DNA of 64,000 nucleotides from JBEEFP01 sp041166085 (lineage in GTDB: Bacteria > Actinomycetota > Acidimicrobiia > Acidimicrobiales > JAFATL01). Positions 1 through 8,661 of the stretch are shown one piece after another; position 1 is the first letter of the stretch, and every line of letters starts with the position of its first letter. The notes under the pieces were generated by a model, which saw only the letters and a list, made by a program, of their open reading frames with translations, did no database searches and had not been told where the DNA came from. The translations under genes and the position numbers were made by a program. The stretch lies in the NCBI GenBank assembly GCA_041166085.1, contig JBEEFP010000050.1:78266-142265 (forward strand). The letters run 5' to 3'.

Positions 1-573
1 CTCGAGGGTGTTCAACGCCGCTTCGAGGGCCTCGATGATGTCCTTCCACTTGAGCACATCGAGAGCGTCGTACTCGCCGCTGAACAGGCGCGCCATGGTG
101 CGGCGGTACACGGCGTCGCCTTCGCTCTCCAGGCCGTCGATCGAATCGAGGTGGGGCTGCACACCCTTCATCTTCTCGAGCCGGCTCATCAGGCCTGAGA
201 CCTCCTCCGCCATCTTCACCATGACGTCGGCCTGCTCCTTGACCTCGGGCAGCAGATCACCAACGCCGGTGAGTTGGAGGAGATAAGAGACGGCGAGCAT
301 GTCGTCGACGACGTCGTCGAGCTCCTCGGCCAGGGCGTGGATGTCCTCGCGGTCGAAGGGCGTGACGAAGGTGGAGCTCAGCCGACGGAGGATCGTCCGG
401 GTGATCTCGTCGCCCCGGCGCTCGCAGTCCACGACGCGGCCGTGTTTCGTGTCGATGTCGGTGAAGTCGTCGATCAACTCCCGCAGGCGCTCGGCGCACT
501 CGACCACGTTGTCCGACGATGCTCGGAACAGATCGAAGAAGCCGTCGTCGGTAGGGACCAACCGGAACCGCAC
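1..573 (-). CDS. DUF47 / PhoU-like phosphate transport accessory protein (3' end cut by window)
   Basis: All-helical PhoU-like protein of the DUF47 family, which usually accompanies a Pit-type low-affinity phosphate transporter and tunes it. The reading frame runs from GTG at 573 to base 1 without a stop, giving 191 residues; the family is about 205-215 long, so only the C-terminus is missing. The start MRFRLVPTDDGFFDLF and the acidic helical repeats (EELDDVVDDMLAV, LESEGDAVYRRTM) are typical. No clear Shine-Dalgarno is seen before the GTG. A pit gene would be expected just left of the window. It is divergent from the genes that follow, at the head of a phosphate island. The family call is solid, the exact start less so. 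Confidence 0.85.
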   Translation of the reverse strand, partial: MRFRLVPTDDGFFDLFRASSDNVVECAERLRELIDDFTDIDTKHGRVVDCERRGDEITRTILRRLSSTFVTPFDREDIHALAEELDDVVDDMLAVSYLLQLTGVGDLLPEVKEQADVMVKMAEEVSGLMSRLEKMKGVQPHLDSIDGLESEGDAVYRRTMARLFSGEYDALDVLKWKDIIEALEAALNTLE

Positions 574-688
574 GGCGGGAGACTAGGAGCCCGCAGCGGT
601 CTCCGGCGACACAAGATGGTTTGACCCAGGAAATCCACAGGGTTGTCCCCCTGTCGACCCACAGGCCAGGCGTCGTAGGGTCCCGAGC

Positions 689-1042
689 GTGAGTACCGGG
701 GAGGCGGCGGACACGCTCGTCGCGCACATCGAGGCTGCCCGTGGACGTCTGGGTGCCCTTGCCACCGCCAGGGTGGATCGGGGCTCGGCCGCGTGCGACT
801 TCGGGCGGGCCCTCGGGGTGGACATCGCCGGACTGGTCGACGACCTCGAGCTGGAGTCGCCTGCGGCGCGAGCGGCGGCGCGGGCGGCGGCCGAGCGCTT
901 CGGCAGCCATGTCCTCGCCGCCACGCTGCTCGAGGCGAGCGATGCGTCACCCGCCTCGGTCTTCGAGCTGGTCGGCCGGGGCATGACCCGCCTGAGCGCC
1001 GACGTGGATCGGCTCGCTCGGGTCGGCCGGCTTCCCGCCTGA
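689..1042 (+). CDS. Small alpha-helical hypothetical protein
   Basis: A 117-residue, Ala/Arg/Asp-rich protein starting at GTG. I recognise no family. It has no signal peptide, membrane segment or cysteine pattern and reads as a soluble helical protein (ARAAARAAAERF, LSADVDRLARV). It lies 70 nt upstream of the Ppx/GppA gene in the same direction and may be co-transcribed with it. The 115 nt before it, up to the divergent DUF47 gene, must hold promoters for both directions. Codon use matches the neighbours. It could be a polyphosphate-linked regulator by position only; the function is unknown. Confidence 0.6.
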   Translation: MSTGEAADTLVAHIEAARGRLGALATARVDRGSAACDFGRALGVDIAGLVDDLELESPAARAAARAAAERFGSHVLAATLLEASDASPASVFELVGRGMTRLSADVDRLARVGRLPA

Positions 1043-1112
1043 CGCAATCCGTCCCACTCCCGTGCGTCGCAGTGCCACGCGTGTGCGGGGCGGCGCCCGT
1101 ACGGTGAGCTCC

Positions 1113-2651
1113 ATGCGCATCGCTGCGCTCGACCTCGGCACCAACTCCTTTCACCTGCTGGCCGTCGACGCCCACGCCGACGGGAGCTTCGTTCCGCTGC
1201 TCAAGGAAAAGGAGATGCTGCGCCTGGGCGAGTGGCTGGTCCGTGAAGGTCGTCTGCCGGACGCCCTTGCCGACGAAGCGGTCGAGACGGCCCACCGGCT
1301 CTGCTCGCTCGCGGCCAGCGCTGGCTGCGAAGAGATCCTGATGTGCGCGACGAGCGCGTTGCGGGAAGCAGAGAACGGCAGCGAGGTGGTCCAGCGCATC
1401 GAGGACGCCACGGGCCTGGCCGTGCGGGTGATCAACGGACGGGACGAGGCCCGTCTCACCTTCGCGGCCGTGCGCGCCAGCATCTCCCTCCCGCCTCGTC
1501 CGGTGGTCTGCTTCGACCTGGGCGGCGGCAGTTTGGAGGTGATGGTCGGTGACGGCGCGGGCCTCGTCTGGTCCACGAGCGTGAAGCTGGGCGTGGGCCG
1601 GCTCTCGGCCGAGCTCGTGCGCAACGACCCTCCGACCAAGGGCGATCGGCGCCGCCTTCGCGATCGCATCCGCGACGTGCTCGGTCCCGTCGCCGACGCG
1701 GTTGCCGACTTCGAGCCGGAGATGGCCATCGGCTCGAGCGGCACCTTCTGCGCCCTCGCCCGCATGATCGGCGCGGCGCGCGCGGGCGGCACCGCGCCGT
1801 TGTCGGTCAACCAGTTCACCGTGAGCCGCGCCGAGCTGTCCGCCCTCGACGAGCAGGTCTTCGCCCTCGACGCCGACGGGCGCCGTCGCCTGCCCGGCCT
1901 GGAGGCACGGCGAGTCGACCTCATTCCGGCGGGCGCCGCCATCGCCGTCGAGGCAACCAAGCTCTTCTCCTTTGCGAGCCTGACGGTCAGCGAGTGGGCA
2001 CTGCGCGAAGGCATGGTGCTCGAGGCCATCGGCCGCCACGACGTGGTCGAGTGGAGTGGCGATCCTGGGCCCATGCGCCGGGCCGCGGTCGAGGGCCTGG
2101 CCAGGCGCTGCCAGTGGAACGAAGGCCACGCCCGCCAGGTCGCGGCACTGGCGGCCGAGCTCTTCGATCAGACGAGACCGCTGCACGGGCTGACGACCGG
2201 CGATCGCGAGTTGCTTGAATGCGCCGGTCTGCTCCACGACATCGGCGAGCACGTGTCAGCCATCGCCCATCACAAGCACACCGCCTACCTGATCCAGCAC
2301 GGGCGCCTCCGGGGGTTCTCGCCCGACGAGGTGCTGGTGCTGGCCGCCCTGGCGCGCTATCACCGCAACAGCGAACCGAAGCCGGCCCACGAGCCGTTCG
2401 GTTCGCTCAGCCCGATCGACCAGGAGCGCGTCACCAAGCTGGCCTCGATCCTGCGCCTCGCCGACGGGCTCGACCGCGGACACTGCGGCGCGGTGGAGGA
2501 CCTCGTGGTCGACGTCACCTCCGACTCCGTCCGCCTCACGCTCGAGGGTCGCAGCGACGTGGACCTCGAGCTGTGGGGCGCCCGCCGGAAGCGTGCGCTC
2601 TTCGAGCGCCTCTTCGGCCGGCGCGTCGACGTGGTCACGCGTCAGCCGTAG
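1113..2651 (+). CDS. ppx: Ppx/GppA exopolyphosphatase with C-terminal HD domain
   Basis: Hydrolyses polyphosphate or pppGpp; the sugar kinase/Hsp70 actin-like fold supplies the active site. The start is ATG at 1113, directly before the phosphate-1 motif DLGTNSF; an in-frame ATG further up adds a basic stretch that is unlikely to be translated. The phosphate-2 motif DLGGGSLEV and the SGTFCALARM segment follow. The C-terminal third is an HD domain (LLHDIGEHVSAIAHH), as in long proteobacterial Ppx. At 512 residues this is the long two-domain form, whereas many actinobacteria carry the short form of about 310 residues. Position beside pstS suggests linkage of polyphosphate turnover to phosphate supply. 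Ppx versus GppA specificity cannot be told from sequence. Confidence 0.9.
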   Translation: MRIAALDLGTNSFHLLAVDAHADGSFVPLLKEKEMLRLGEWLVREGRLPDALADEAVETAHRLCSLAASAGCEEILMCATSALREAENGSEVVQRIEDATGLAVRVINGRDEARLTFAAVRASISLPPRPVVCFDLGGGSLEVMVGDGAGLVWSTSVKLGVGRLSAELVRNDPPTKGDRRRLRDRIRDVLGPVADAVADFEPEMAIGSSGTFCALARMIGAARAGGTAPLSVNQFTVSRAELSALDEQVFALDADGRRRLPGLEARRVDLIPAGAAIAVEATKLFSFASLTVSEWALREGMVLEAIGRHDVVEWSGDPGPMRRAAVEGLARRCQWNEGHARQVAALAAELFDQTRPLHGLTTGDRELLECAGLLHDIGEHVSAIAHHKHTAYLIQHGRLRGFSPDEVLVLAALARYHRNSEPKPAHEPFGSLSPIDQERVTKLASILRLADGLDRGHCGAVEDLVVDVTSDSVRLTLEGRSDVDLELWGARRKRALFERLFGRRVDVVTRQP

Positions 2652-2663
2652 CCGGCCCCCGAA

Positions 2664-2696
2664 CTTCGGCCCTCGTTCACCGCACGTTCATCCGCA
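2664..2696 (+). promoter_or_regulatory. PHO box upstream of pstS
   Basis: Two 7-bp units, GTTCACC (2675-2681) and GTTCATC (2686-2692), lie exactly 11 bp apart, with a weaker third unit (CTTCGGC, 2664-2670) another 11 bp upstream. The 11-bp direct repeat with a GTTCACC core is the known PhoP box of Streptomyces. It lies 70 nt before the pstS start, and a PhoP-type regulator is encoded at 8658-9362, so autocontrol of the island by phosphate starvation is likely. Confidence 0.75.
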
Positions 2697-2765
2697 CGCC
2701 AGCCCGTCGCCTTGTGGCCTCTCTACGTTCCGCGCAGACACCACATGAGCGATCAAGGAGCGCAC

Positions 2766-3857
2766 GTGAGACGACGCAGTTGGCTGCTGGGGTTGACCCT
2801 GGTCCTCGCCTTGGTGGCAGGGGCATGTGGCAGTGACAACAACTCCCCGGGCGGCGCGGCCAAGGGGGCCACGAACACGACGGCGACCCAGGTCGCGTGC
2901 GCGGCGGGCTCGGTCTCGGGCGCGGGATCCACCTTCGTGGCGAACATCGCGCAGCAGTGGATCAAGGACTTCGGTACGAAGTGCCCCGGCGCGACGATCA
3001 ACTACCAGGGCGTGGGTTCTGGAGCAGGCATCCAGCAGTTCGTCGCGGGGACCGTCGACTTCGGGGCGAGCGACGCCGTCATGAAGCCCGAGGAGGAGCA
3101 GCCCGCGGTCGCCAAGGGCGGCGCGGTGCTGCACATCCCGTGGAGCGGCGGTGGCGTCGCCGTCGAGTACAACGTCGCCGGGCCCGACAAGCTGCAGCTC
3201 TCGCCCGAGACCCTGGCCGGCATCTTCGCCGGGAAGATCACCAAGTGGAACGCCCCGGAGATCGGCAAGGACAACTCGGGTGCCCACCTTCCCGCGACCG
3301 GGATCCAGGTCGTCCACCGCTCTGACGGCTCGGGAACGACCAATGCCTTCACGTCGTACCTCACCGCGGTTGCCCCGGCGGTGTGGACGGTCGGCGCAGG
3401 CAAGGACGTGCCCTGGCCCACGGGCCAGGGGGCCAAGGGCTCCGACGGCGTCACGGCCGCCGTCAAGCAGACGGACGGCGCCATCGGCTACGCCGAGGTG
3501 TCCTTCGCCAAGGGCGGCTCGCTGGGAATCGCGTCCATCAAGAACCCGGCCGGCACGTTCGTGCAGCCGGACGCTGCCAACGTCGCCGCCGCCCTGGCCG
3601 AGGGCACCATCCCGGCCGACCTCAAGGTGGTGCCGAACTACAAGCCGGTCGATGCCAAGGCGTACCCGATCTCGACCTTCACCTGGGCCATCGTCTTCCA
3701 GAAGCCGGTCGACGCAGCCAAGGCCAAGCTCCTGAAGGCGTTCCTCACCTACGCGGTCGGACCCGGCCAGGACGCGGCATCCTCGCTCTATTACGCCCCG
3801 CTCCCCAAGGAGCTCGCACAGAAGGCGCAGACGGCCGTCGAGTCCATCCAGGCTTGA
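2766..3857 (+). CDS. pstS: Phosphate-binding lipoprotein PstS
   Basis: Periplasmic-side phosphate receptor of the high-affinity Pst importer. The start is GTG at 2766, chosen because AAGGAG sits 5 nt upstream; an ATG at 2745 lacks such a site. The N-terminus is a lipoprotein signal (RRRSWLLGLTLVLALVAGAC, lipobox VAGAC) followed by an Asn/Gly-rich linker. The phosphate-binding signatures GAGSTFVANIAQQW and SDGSGTTNAF are intact. At 363 residues it has the usual length. It is followed closely by pstC, pstA and pstB. The PHO box upstream predicts induction by phosphate limitation. Confidence 0.96.
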   Translation: MRRRSWLLGLTLVLALVAGACGSDNNSPGGAAKGATNTTATQVACAAGSVSGAGSTFVANIAQQWIKDFGTKCPGATINYQGVGSGAGIQQFVAGTVDFGASDAVMKPEEEQPAVAKGGAVLHIPWSGGGVAVEYNVAGPDKLQLSPETLAGIFAGKITKWNAPEIGKDNSGAHLPATGIQVVHRSDGSGTTNAFTSYLTAVAPAVWTVGAGKDVPWPTGQGAKGSDGVTAAVKQTDGAIGYAEVSFAKGGSLGIASIKNPAGTFVQPDAANVAAALAEGTIPADLKVVPNYKPVDAKAYPISTFTWAIVFQKPVDAAKAKLLKAFLTYAVGPGQDAASSLYYAPLPKELAQKAQTAVESIQA

Positions 3858-3883
3858 CCGCTACCGTCGCCCACTGAGCGCCC

Positions 3884-4867
3884 ATGGCTGCGATGGACTC
3901 TCCCCCACGACCGGCGACACCACCCACGTCCCGGCGCGCACCGCGCCGGGACGTGCGTGTGGCCGACCGCCTCTTTCGGTGGCTCACGCAGGGCGCTGGA
4001 CTCCTGGTCCTGGCCCTCATCGTCGCCATCGTGGTGTTCCTCGTAGCCAAAGCCATGCCCGCCTTCGACGAGGCGGGGCGCCACTTCTTCACCGAGAGGG
4101 GATGGTTTCCGGACGCGTCGCCGCCTCACTTCGGCGTCGCCGCGCTCATCTTCGGCACGCTGCTCTCCAGCCTCCTCGCCATGCTCATCGCCACGCCCGT
4201 CGCGGTCGGGACGGCGCTCGTGCTCACCGAGTTGCTGCCCGGGACCGTCGCCACCGCCGTCGGCTGGCTCGTGGATCTCCTCGCGGCAGTGCCGAGCGTC
4301 GTGTACGGCCTCTGGGGTCTGTACTTCCTCGTGCCGCGGATGATCCCGTTCGAGCGTTGGCTCGACGCCCACCTCGGGTTCATCCCCCTCTTCGACTCGC
4401 GCAACAACACCTTCGGGAAGTCGATCTTCGCGGCATCGGTGGTGCTGGCGATCATGGTGCTGCCGATCGTCGCCGCCATCAGCCGCGAGGTGTTCAGACA
4501 GGTCCCCACCGTGCACCGCGAGGCGGCGTTGGCGTTGGGCGCGACCCGGTGGGAGATGATCCGCACCGCGGTGCTGCCTCCGAGCCGCCCCGGCATCATC
4601 GCCGGCGTCATGCTCGGCCTCGGCCGGGCCCTGGGCGAGACCATCGCCGTCGCCCTCGTGCTCGGTGCGATCTACGACATCAACATCCACATCCTTGAGC
4701 CGGGCGGCAGCACCATCGCGGCCAACATCGCCCTCAAGTTCGGGGAGGCGGCCAGTACCGGCCGGGCCGCGCTGGTCGCGTCCGGGCTCGTCCTCTTTGC
4801 CATCACCCTCGTCGTCAACGTGTCGGCCAGGGCCATCGTTCGCGGCCGCACGGACGCCGACGCATGA
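3884..4867 (+). CDS. pstC: Phosphate ABC transporter permease PstC
   Basis: One of two inner-membrane permeases of the Pst importer. It has 327 residues, an N-terminal cytosolic tail rich in Pro/Arg (about 25 residues) and several hydrophobic segments beginning near LLVLALIVAIVVFLVA. The EAA-loop region (REAALALGATRWEMIRTAVLP) that contacts PstB is present. It starts 26 nt after pstS and overlaps pstA by 4 nt (ATGA), so the two permeases are translationally coupled. No strong ribosome site is seen at the ATG; an in-frame ATG at 3893 is an alternative. Confidence 0.95.
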   Translation: MAAMDSPPRPATPPTSRRAPRRDVRVADRLFRWLTQGAGLLVLALIVAIVVFLVAKAMPAFDEAGRHFFTERGWFPDASPPHFGVAALIFGTLLSSLLAMLIATPVAVGTALVLTELLPGTVATAVGWLVDLLAAVPSVVYGLWGLYFLVPRMIPFERWLDAHLGFIPLFDSRNNTFGKSIFAASVVLAIMVLPIVAAISREVFRQVPTVHREAALALGATRWEMIRTAVLPPSRPGIIAGVMLGLGRALGETIAVALVLGAIYDINIHILEPGGSTIAANIALKFGEAASTGRAALVASGLVLFAITLVVNVSARAIVRGRTDADA

Positions 4868-5901
4868 TCACCTCCCCGACCACCCGGCCGCTCGAGCGAC
4901 CGCATCTTGGCCGTGCCCACGTCGCGGCCATCGTGGCCGTGGCGGTTGCGATCACCGGCGCCCTCTTCGCGGCCACCCCCCTGCAGGGCCGCGCCGACTT
5001 CCTGCTCGTGGCCGTCGCCGTCTATGTCGCGCTCCTGGGTGCGACGGCCCGATTGGTCGAGGGCCCGCGAGCGGCCCGCGACCGGTTGGCCATGCATGGC
5101 CTGTACGGGATGCTGGCGCTTGCCCTGCTGCCGCTCGTCGCGGTGCTCGCCTACACCGTCAACCGCGGCGCGCAGGCCATCTCGCTCAACTTCCTCACCC
5201 ATTCGATGAAGGGCGTCGGTCCCCTCGATCCCGGGGGCGGCGCCTATCACGCCATCGTCGGCACGCTCGAGCAGGTCGGCATCGCCACCCTGATCTCTGT
5301 GCCGCTCGGGCTGCTGGCTGCCGTCTACCTCGTGGAATACGGACGAGGCCGGTTCGCGGGTCTCGTGCGCTTCGTCGTCGACGTGATGACCGGGATCCCG
5401 TCCATCGTGGCGGGACTGTTCGTCTTCGCCTTCTGGGTCGTCGGGCTGCACCGGGGATTCTCGGGTCTGGCGGCCGCCCTTGCGCTGACCGTGCTCATGC
5501 TGCCGGTGGTCGTACGGACGTCGGAGGAGATGCTCAAGCTCGTCCCCGCCGATCTTCGAGAGGCGAGCTGGGCCCTCGGCGTCCCCCGGTGGCGGACCAT
5601 CGTTTCGGTGGTCCTGCCGTCCGCGTCGGCCGGGCTGACCACCGGGGTCATGCTCGCCATCGCCCGCGTCACCGGCGAGACGGCGCCGCTGCTGCTCACC
5701 GCCTTCGGATTCGATGCCATCAACACCGACCCGGTGCACGGGCCGCAGTCCGCCCTTCCGCTCTACGTGTTCGGTCAGGCCCAGTCCGCCTTCGACGTCG
5801 CTGTCGACCGGGCGTGGGCCGGAGCCCTTACCCTGATCGTTGTGGTCCTGCTGCTCACCACTACCGCCCGCCTGCTCACCCGGCGGAACCGGCTTGCCTG
5901 A
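4864..5901 (+). CDS. pstA: Phosphate ABC transporter permease PstA
   Basis: Second permease of the Pst importer, partner of PstC. It has 345 residues, longer than the usual 280-300 because of an N-terminal region with two extra hydrophobic stretches (AAIVAVAVAITGALFAA and LLVAVAVYVALLG) before the conserved core. The binding-protein-dependent loop reads REASWALGVPRWRTIVSVVLP. It begins inside the pstC stop (ATGA overlap), and pstB starts 10 nt after it with AGGAG overlapping the pstA stop. The operon is under the PHO box upstream of pstS. Confidence 0.94.
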   Translation: MITSPTTRPLERPHLGRAHVAAIVAVAVAITGALFAATPLQGRADFLLVAVAVYVALLGATARLVEGPRAARDRLAMHGLYGMLALALLPLVAVLAYTVNRGAQAISLNFLTHSMKGVGPLDPGGGAYHAIVGTLEQVGIATLISVPLGLLAAVYLVEYGRGRFAGLVRFVVDVMTGIPSIVAGLFVFAFWVVGLHRGFSGLAAALALTVLMLPVVVRTSEEMLKLVPADLREASWALGVPRWRTIVSVVLPSASAGLTTGVMLAIARVTGETAPLLLTAFGFDAINTDPVHGPQSALPLYVFGQAQSAFDVAVDRAWAGALTLIVVVLLLTTTARLLTRRNRLA

Positions 5902-5911
5902 GGAGACCCTG

Positions 5912-6688
5912 ATGGCGAATCGCATCGATGTCGAGCACGTGTCCGCCTGGTTCGGCAAGTTCAAGGCCCTCGACGACGTCGACCTCGTCATCGAACCCAA
6001 ACAGGTGACGGCCCTGATCGGCCCGTCGGGCTGCGGCAAGTCGACGTTCCTGCGCACCCTCAACCGTCTCCACGAGACGGTCCCGGGCGCGCGTGCCGAG
6101 GGCAGGGTCCTGCTCGACGGCGACGACATCTACGACGACGGCGTCGACCCCGTGCTCGTCCGGCGCTCGATCGGCATGGTGTTCCAGCGACCCAACCCGT
6201 TCCCCACCATGTCGATCCGCGACAACGTCGTCGCCGGGCTCCGCCTCAACGGCATCCGCAAGAAGAGCACGCTCGACGAGGCGGCGCAGCGCTCTCTCGA
6301 ACAGGCCGGCCTCTGGGGCGAGGTGAGCCACCGTTTGGGCAAGCCCGCGGCCAGCCTCTCGGGCGGACAGCAGCAGCGTCTCTGCATCGCCCGCGCCCTT
6401 GCGGTGGAACCCGAGGTGCTGCTACTGGACGAGCCGTGCTCGGCCCTCGACCCCATCTCGACGCTCAAGATCGAGGACCTGCTCGTGCAGCTCAAGGACA
6501 GCTACACGATCGTCATCGTCACCCACAACATGCAGGAGGCGGCGCGCGTCAGCGACACGACCGCGTTCTTCAACATCAGCGGCGCGGGTGAGCCCGGCAA
6601 GCTCGTCGAGTCCGGCCCCACCACCAAGATCTTCACCAAGCCCGAGGACTCGCGGACAGAGGACTACATCACCGGGAGGTTCGGCTGA
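5912..6688 (+). CDS. pstB: Phosphate ABC transporter ATP-binding protein PstB
   Basis: ATPase that drives the PstSCA importer. The start is ATG at 5912 with AGGAG at 5901-5905. It has Walker A GPSGCGKST, the signature LSGGQQQRL, Walker B LLLDEPCSALDP and the H-loop (VIVTHNMQEAAR). The 258-residue length is standard. The C-terminal EDSRTEDYITGRFG is the typical PstB ending. A 45-bp perfect palindrome follows between this gene and phoU and may reduce read-through into phoU, setting the ratio of transporter to regulator. Confidence 0.97.
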   Translation: MANRIDVEHVSAWFGKFKALDDVDLVIEPKQVTALIGPSGCGKSTFLRTLNRLHETVPGARAEGRVLLDGDDIYDDGVDPVLVRRSIGMVFQRPNPFPTMSIRDNVVAGLRLNGIRKKSTLDEAAQRSLEQAGLWGEVSHRLGKPAASLSGGQQQRLCIARALAVEPEVLLLDEPCSALDPISTLKIEDLLVQLKDSYTIVIVTHNMQEAARVSDTTAFFNISGAGEPGKLVESGPTTKIFTKPEDSRTEDYITGRFG

Positions 6689-6706
6689 TGGCCCGAGCAG
6701 CCACGC

Positions 6707-6751
6707 TCTCGAGGAAATGGGGTACCGATTCGGTACCCCATTTCCTCGAGA
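6707..6751. repeat. 45-bp perfect palindrome, CTCGAG-ended hairpin element 1
   Basis: Two 22-nt arms (6707-6728 and 6730-6751) match exactly around a single central base at 6729. The ends are TCTCGAG/CTCGAGA and the centre is GATTC. No T-run follows, so it is not a classical intrinsic terminator. It sits 18 nt after the pstB stop and 22 nt before phoU. Two related palindromes occur at 10091-10141 and 63944-63992. Confidence 0.9.
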
Positions 6752-6773
6752 CGGAGCAGGAGGACCGCGCCTG

Positions 6774-7415
6774 ATGGCCGAGGAGATCCGCGTCGCCTTC
6801 CACCGGGAGCTCGACGACATCGACGAGAAGGTCGGACAGCTCTTCGCCTTGGTGGGTGAAGGGCTGCAGGGCGCCACCGAGGCCTTCCTGGCCAGCGATC
6901 GTGAGGCGGCCAAGGCGCTCGTCGACCGGGACAAGGAGATCGTCGACTCCCTCTACAACGACATCGAGGAGCTGGTGCAGCGCCAGTTCTTCCTCCAGTC
7001 ACCGATGGCCCAGGACCTGCGCTTCCTCCTGTCGGTGCTGCGCATCGTCCCCGAGCTCGAGCGCAGCGGGGACCTGTCCGAACACATCGCCCAGCGGGCC
7101 GCACGCGGGCTCAGTGGCGAGCTCACCCCACGCATACGCGGCCTGGTCGAGCAGATGGGCCGGGTCGGCGCGGCCATGTGGCGCGACGCGGCCGACGCCT
7201 ACGCGGAGCGCAACGCCGGCATCGCCGACCAGCTCAAGGAGGACGACGACGAGCTCGACGAGCTGCACGTGAGCCTCACCGCCGAGCTGGTGTCGGGAAA
7301 GCTGTCGGTGCCGGTCGCGTTGGAGATGGCGCTCGTGGCTCGGTTCTACGAGCGGCTCGGCGACCACGCCGTCAACATCGCGCAGCGCATTCGGTACATG
7401 GCGATCGGCAGGTGA
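6774..7415 (+). CDS. phoU: Phosphate signalling protein PhoU
   Basis: Helical-bundle regulator that links the Pst transporter to the PhoR kinase and represses the Pho response when phosphate is plentiful. It has 213 residues with two PhoU repeats; the metal-cluster motif is seen as REAAKALVDRDKEIVDSLYNDI in the first half and ERLGDHAVNIAQRI in the second. The start is ATG at 6774, 10 nt after AGGAGG. It lies 7 nt before the histidine kinase gene, giving the usual phoU-phoR-phoP order. The start is well fixed by the ribosome site and the conserved beginning (EIRVAFHREL). Confidence 0.95.
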   Translation: MAEEIRVAFHRELDDIDEKVGQLFALVGEGLQGATEAFLASDREAAKALVDRDKEIVDSLYNDIEELVQRQFFLQSPMAQDLRFLLSVLRIVPELERSGDLSEHIAQRAARGLSGELTPRIRGLVEQMGRVGAAMWRDAADAYAERNAGIADQLKEDDDELDELHVSLTAELVSGKLSVPVALEMALVARFYERLGDHAVNIAQRIRYMAIGR

Positions 7416-7422
7416 CCGGGCC

Positions 7423-8661
7423 GTGACACCGTGGGCCGCTGCCGCGGGCGCCGGCCTGCTGCTGGTCGTCACGTGGGTGCTCGCCCTGCTGCGCCGGCGT
7501 GCACTCGCGCGCCGGCTTGCGTCGGTCGCCACCCGGCTGGACGGCGGCGAGGCGGTGGGGGCGGGCTCGTTGGAGGACGTGCTGCACCGGCTCGAGCGGG
7601 CGGCCGAGACGGCCGGGGAGCGCTCCTACGACCTGCAAGCGGTGAGCGAGCGACTGGCCCAGGCCATCGACACCCTGCCCAACGGCGTGGTCGTGTGCGA
7701 CGAGGACGGCGAGATCCGCTACCGCAACCATCGGGCCGAGGAGTTCACCGGGACGCGCCATGGCGAGGCGCTGGCGCAGCAGGCCACGTCCGAGGCGCTC
7801 ACCGCCGCCCTGGGTGGCGAAGCAGGTTCGCGCGCCGTCGACCTGTTCGGTCCGCCCCGCCGCAACCTGCGCATCACCGCCGCGCCGCTGCTCGGCGAGC
7901 ACCGCACCATCGGCGCGGTCGCGGTGATCGAGGACGTCTCAGAAGGCCGACGGCTCGAGGCCGTGCGGCGCGACTTCGTCGCCAACGTGAGTCATGAGCT
8001 CAAGACGCCGGTTGGCGCTCTGGCCCTGCTGGCCGAGACGCTGGCCGACGAGGAGGACCAGGCCGTGACGCGGCGCCTTTCGCGCCGGATGCAGATCGAA
8101 GCTGCTCGCGTGGGGCGCATCATCGAAGACCTCCTCGACCTCTCCCGTCTCGAGGCCGAGGAGTCGCCATTGCGCGAACCGGTGGCCCTCCACCTGGTGC
8201 TGGCACAGGCGGTCGAGCAGGTGCGTCCCTCGGCCGACGCCCGCAACGTCACGCTCGAGGTCGGGGACGCTCCCCGCCGGCTCCGCATCGTGGGCGACCG
8301 CCGCCAGCTGGTGTCGGCTGTCTTCAACCTGCTGGAGAACGCGGTCAAGTACTCGGACAAGGGCGCCTCGATCCAGTTGACGTGCGCCACCGACGGACGG
8401 GAAGTCGCCGTCTCCGTGCGGGACCACGGCATGGGCATCCCGACGCGCGACCTCGAGCGCATCTTCGAGCGCTTCTACCGGGTGGATCGCTCCCGCGGCC
8501 GCGACACGGGCGGCACCGGACTCGGGCTCGCCATCGTCCGCCACGTGGCCACCAACCACGGAGGTCGGGTCGAGGTCGAGTCGGCCGAAGGTCAGGGGTC
8601 GACGTTCACCATTCGCCTCCCCGCGCCTTTCGACCTCGTCGCCCTGTCACCGACGGCATGA
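7423..8661 (+). CDS. phoR: PhoR-like sensor histidine kinase
   Basis: Membrane-attached kinase of the phosphate two-component system. It starts at GTG 7423, 7 nt after phoU. One N-terminal hydrophobic helix (about residues 5-22) is followed by a PAS domain (IDTLPNGVVVCDEDGEIRYRN), HisKA (NVSHELKTPVGAL, with the phosphorylated His) and HATPase_c (N box NLLENAVKYS, G boxes DHGMGIP and GGTGLGLAIV). It has 412 residues. There is no large extracytoplasmic sensor, which fits PhoR/SenX3-type kinases that read phosphate through PhoU and Pst. The stop overlaps the regulator gene by 4 nt. Confidence 0.9.
   Translation: MTPWAAAAGAGLLLVVTWVLALLRRRALARRLASVATRLDGGEAVGAGSLEDVLHRLERAAETAGERSYDLQAVSERLAQAIDTLPNGVVVCDEDGEIRYRNHRAEEFTGTRHGEALAQQATSEALTAALGGEAGSRAVDLFGPPRRNLRITAAPLLGEHRTIGAVAVIEDVSEGRRLEAVRRDFVANVSHELKTPVGALALLAETLADEEDQAVTRRLSRRMQIEAARVGRIIEDLLDLSRLEAEESPLREPVALHLVLAQAVEQVRPSADARNVTLEVGDAPRRLRIVGDRRQLVSAVFNLLENAVKYSDKGASIQLTCATDGREVAVSVRDHGMGIPTRDLERIFERFYRVDRSRGRDTGGTGLGLAIVRHVATNHGGRVEVESAEGQGSTFTIRLPAPFDLVALSPTA

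Noticed and set aside
1..6. CTCGAG at the very start as a fourth palindrome copy
   Set aside because: It is inside the DUF47 coding frame (Leu-Glu) and no pairing arm is visible.
474..2252. Open frame of 592 codons on the minus strand
   Set aside because: Antisense shadow of the Ppx/GppA gene; no recognisable domain.
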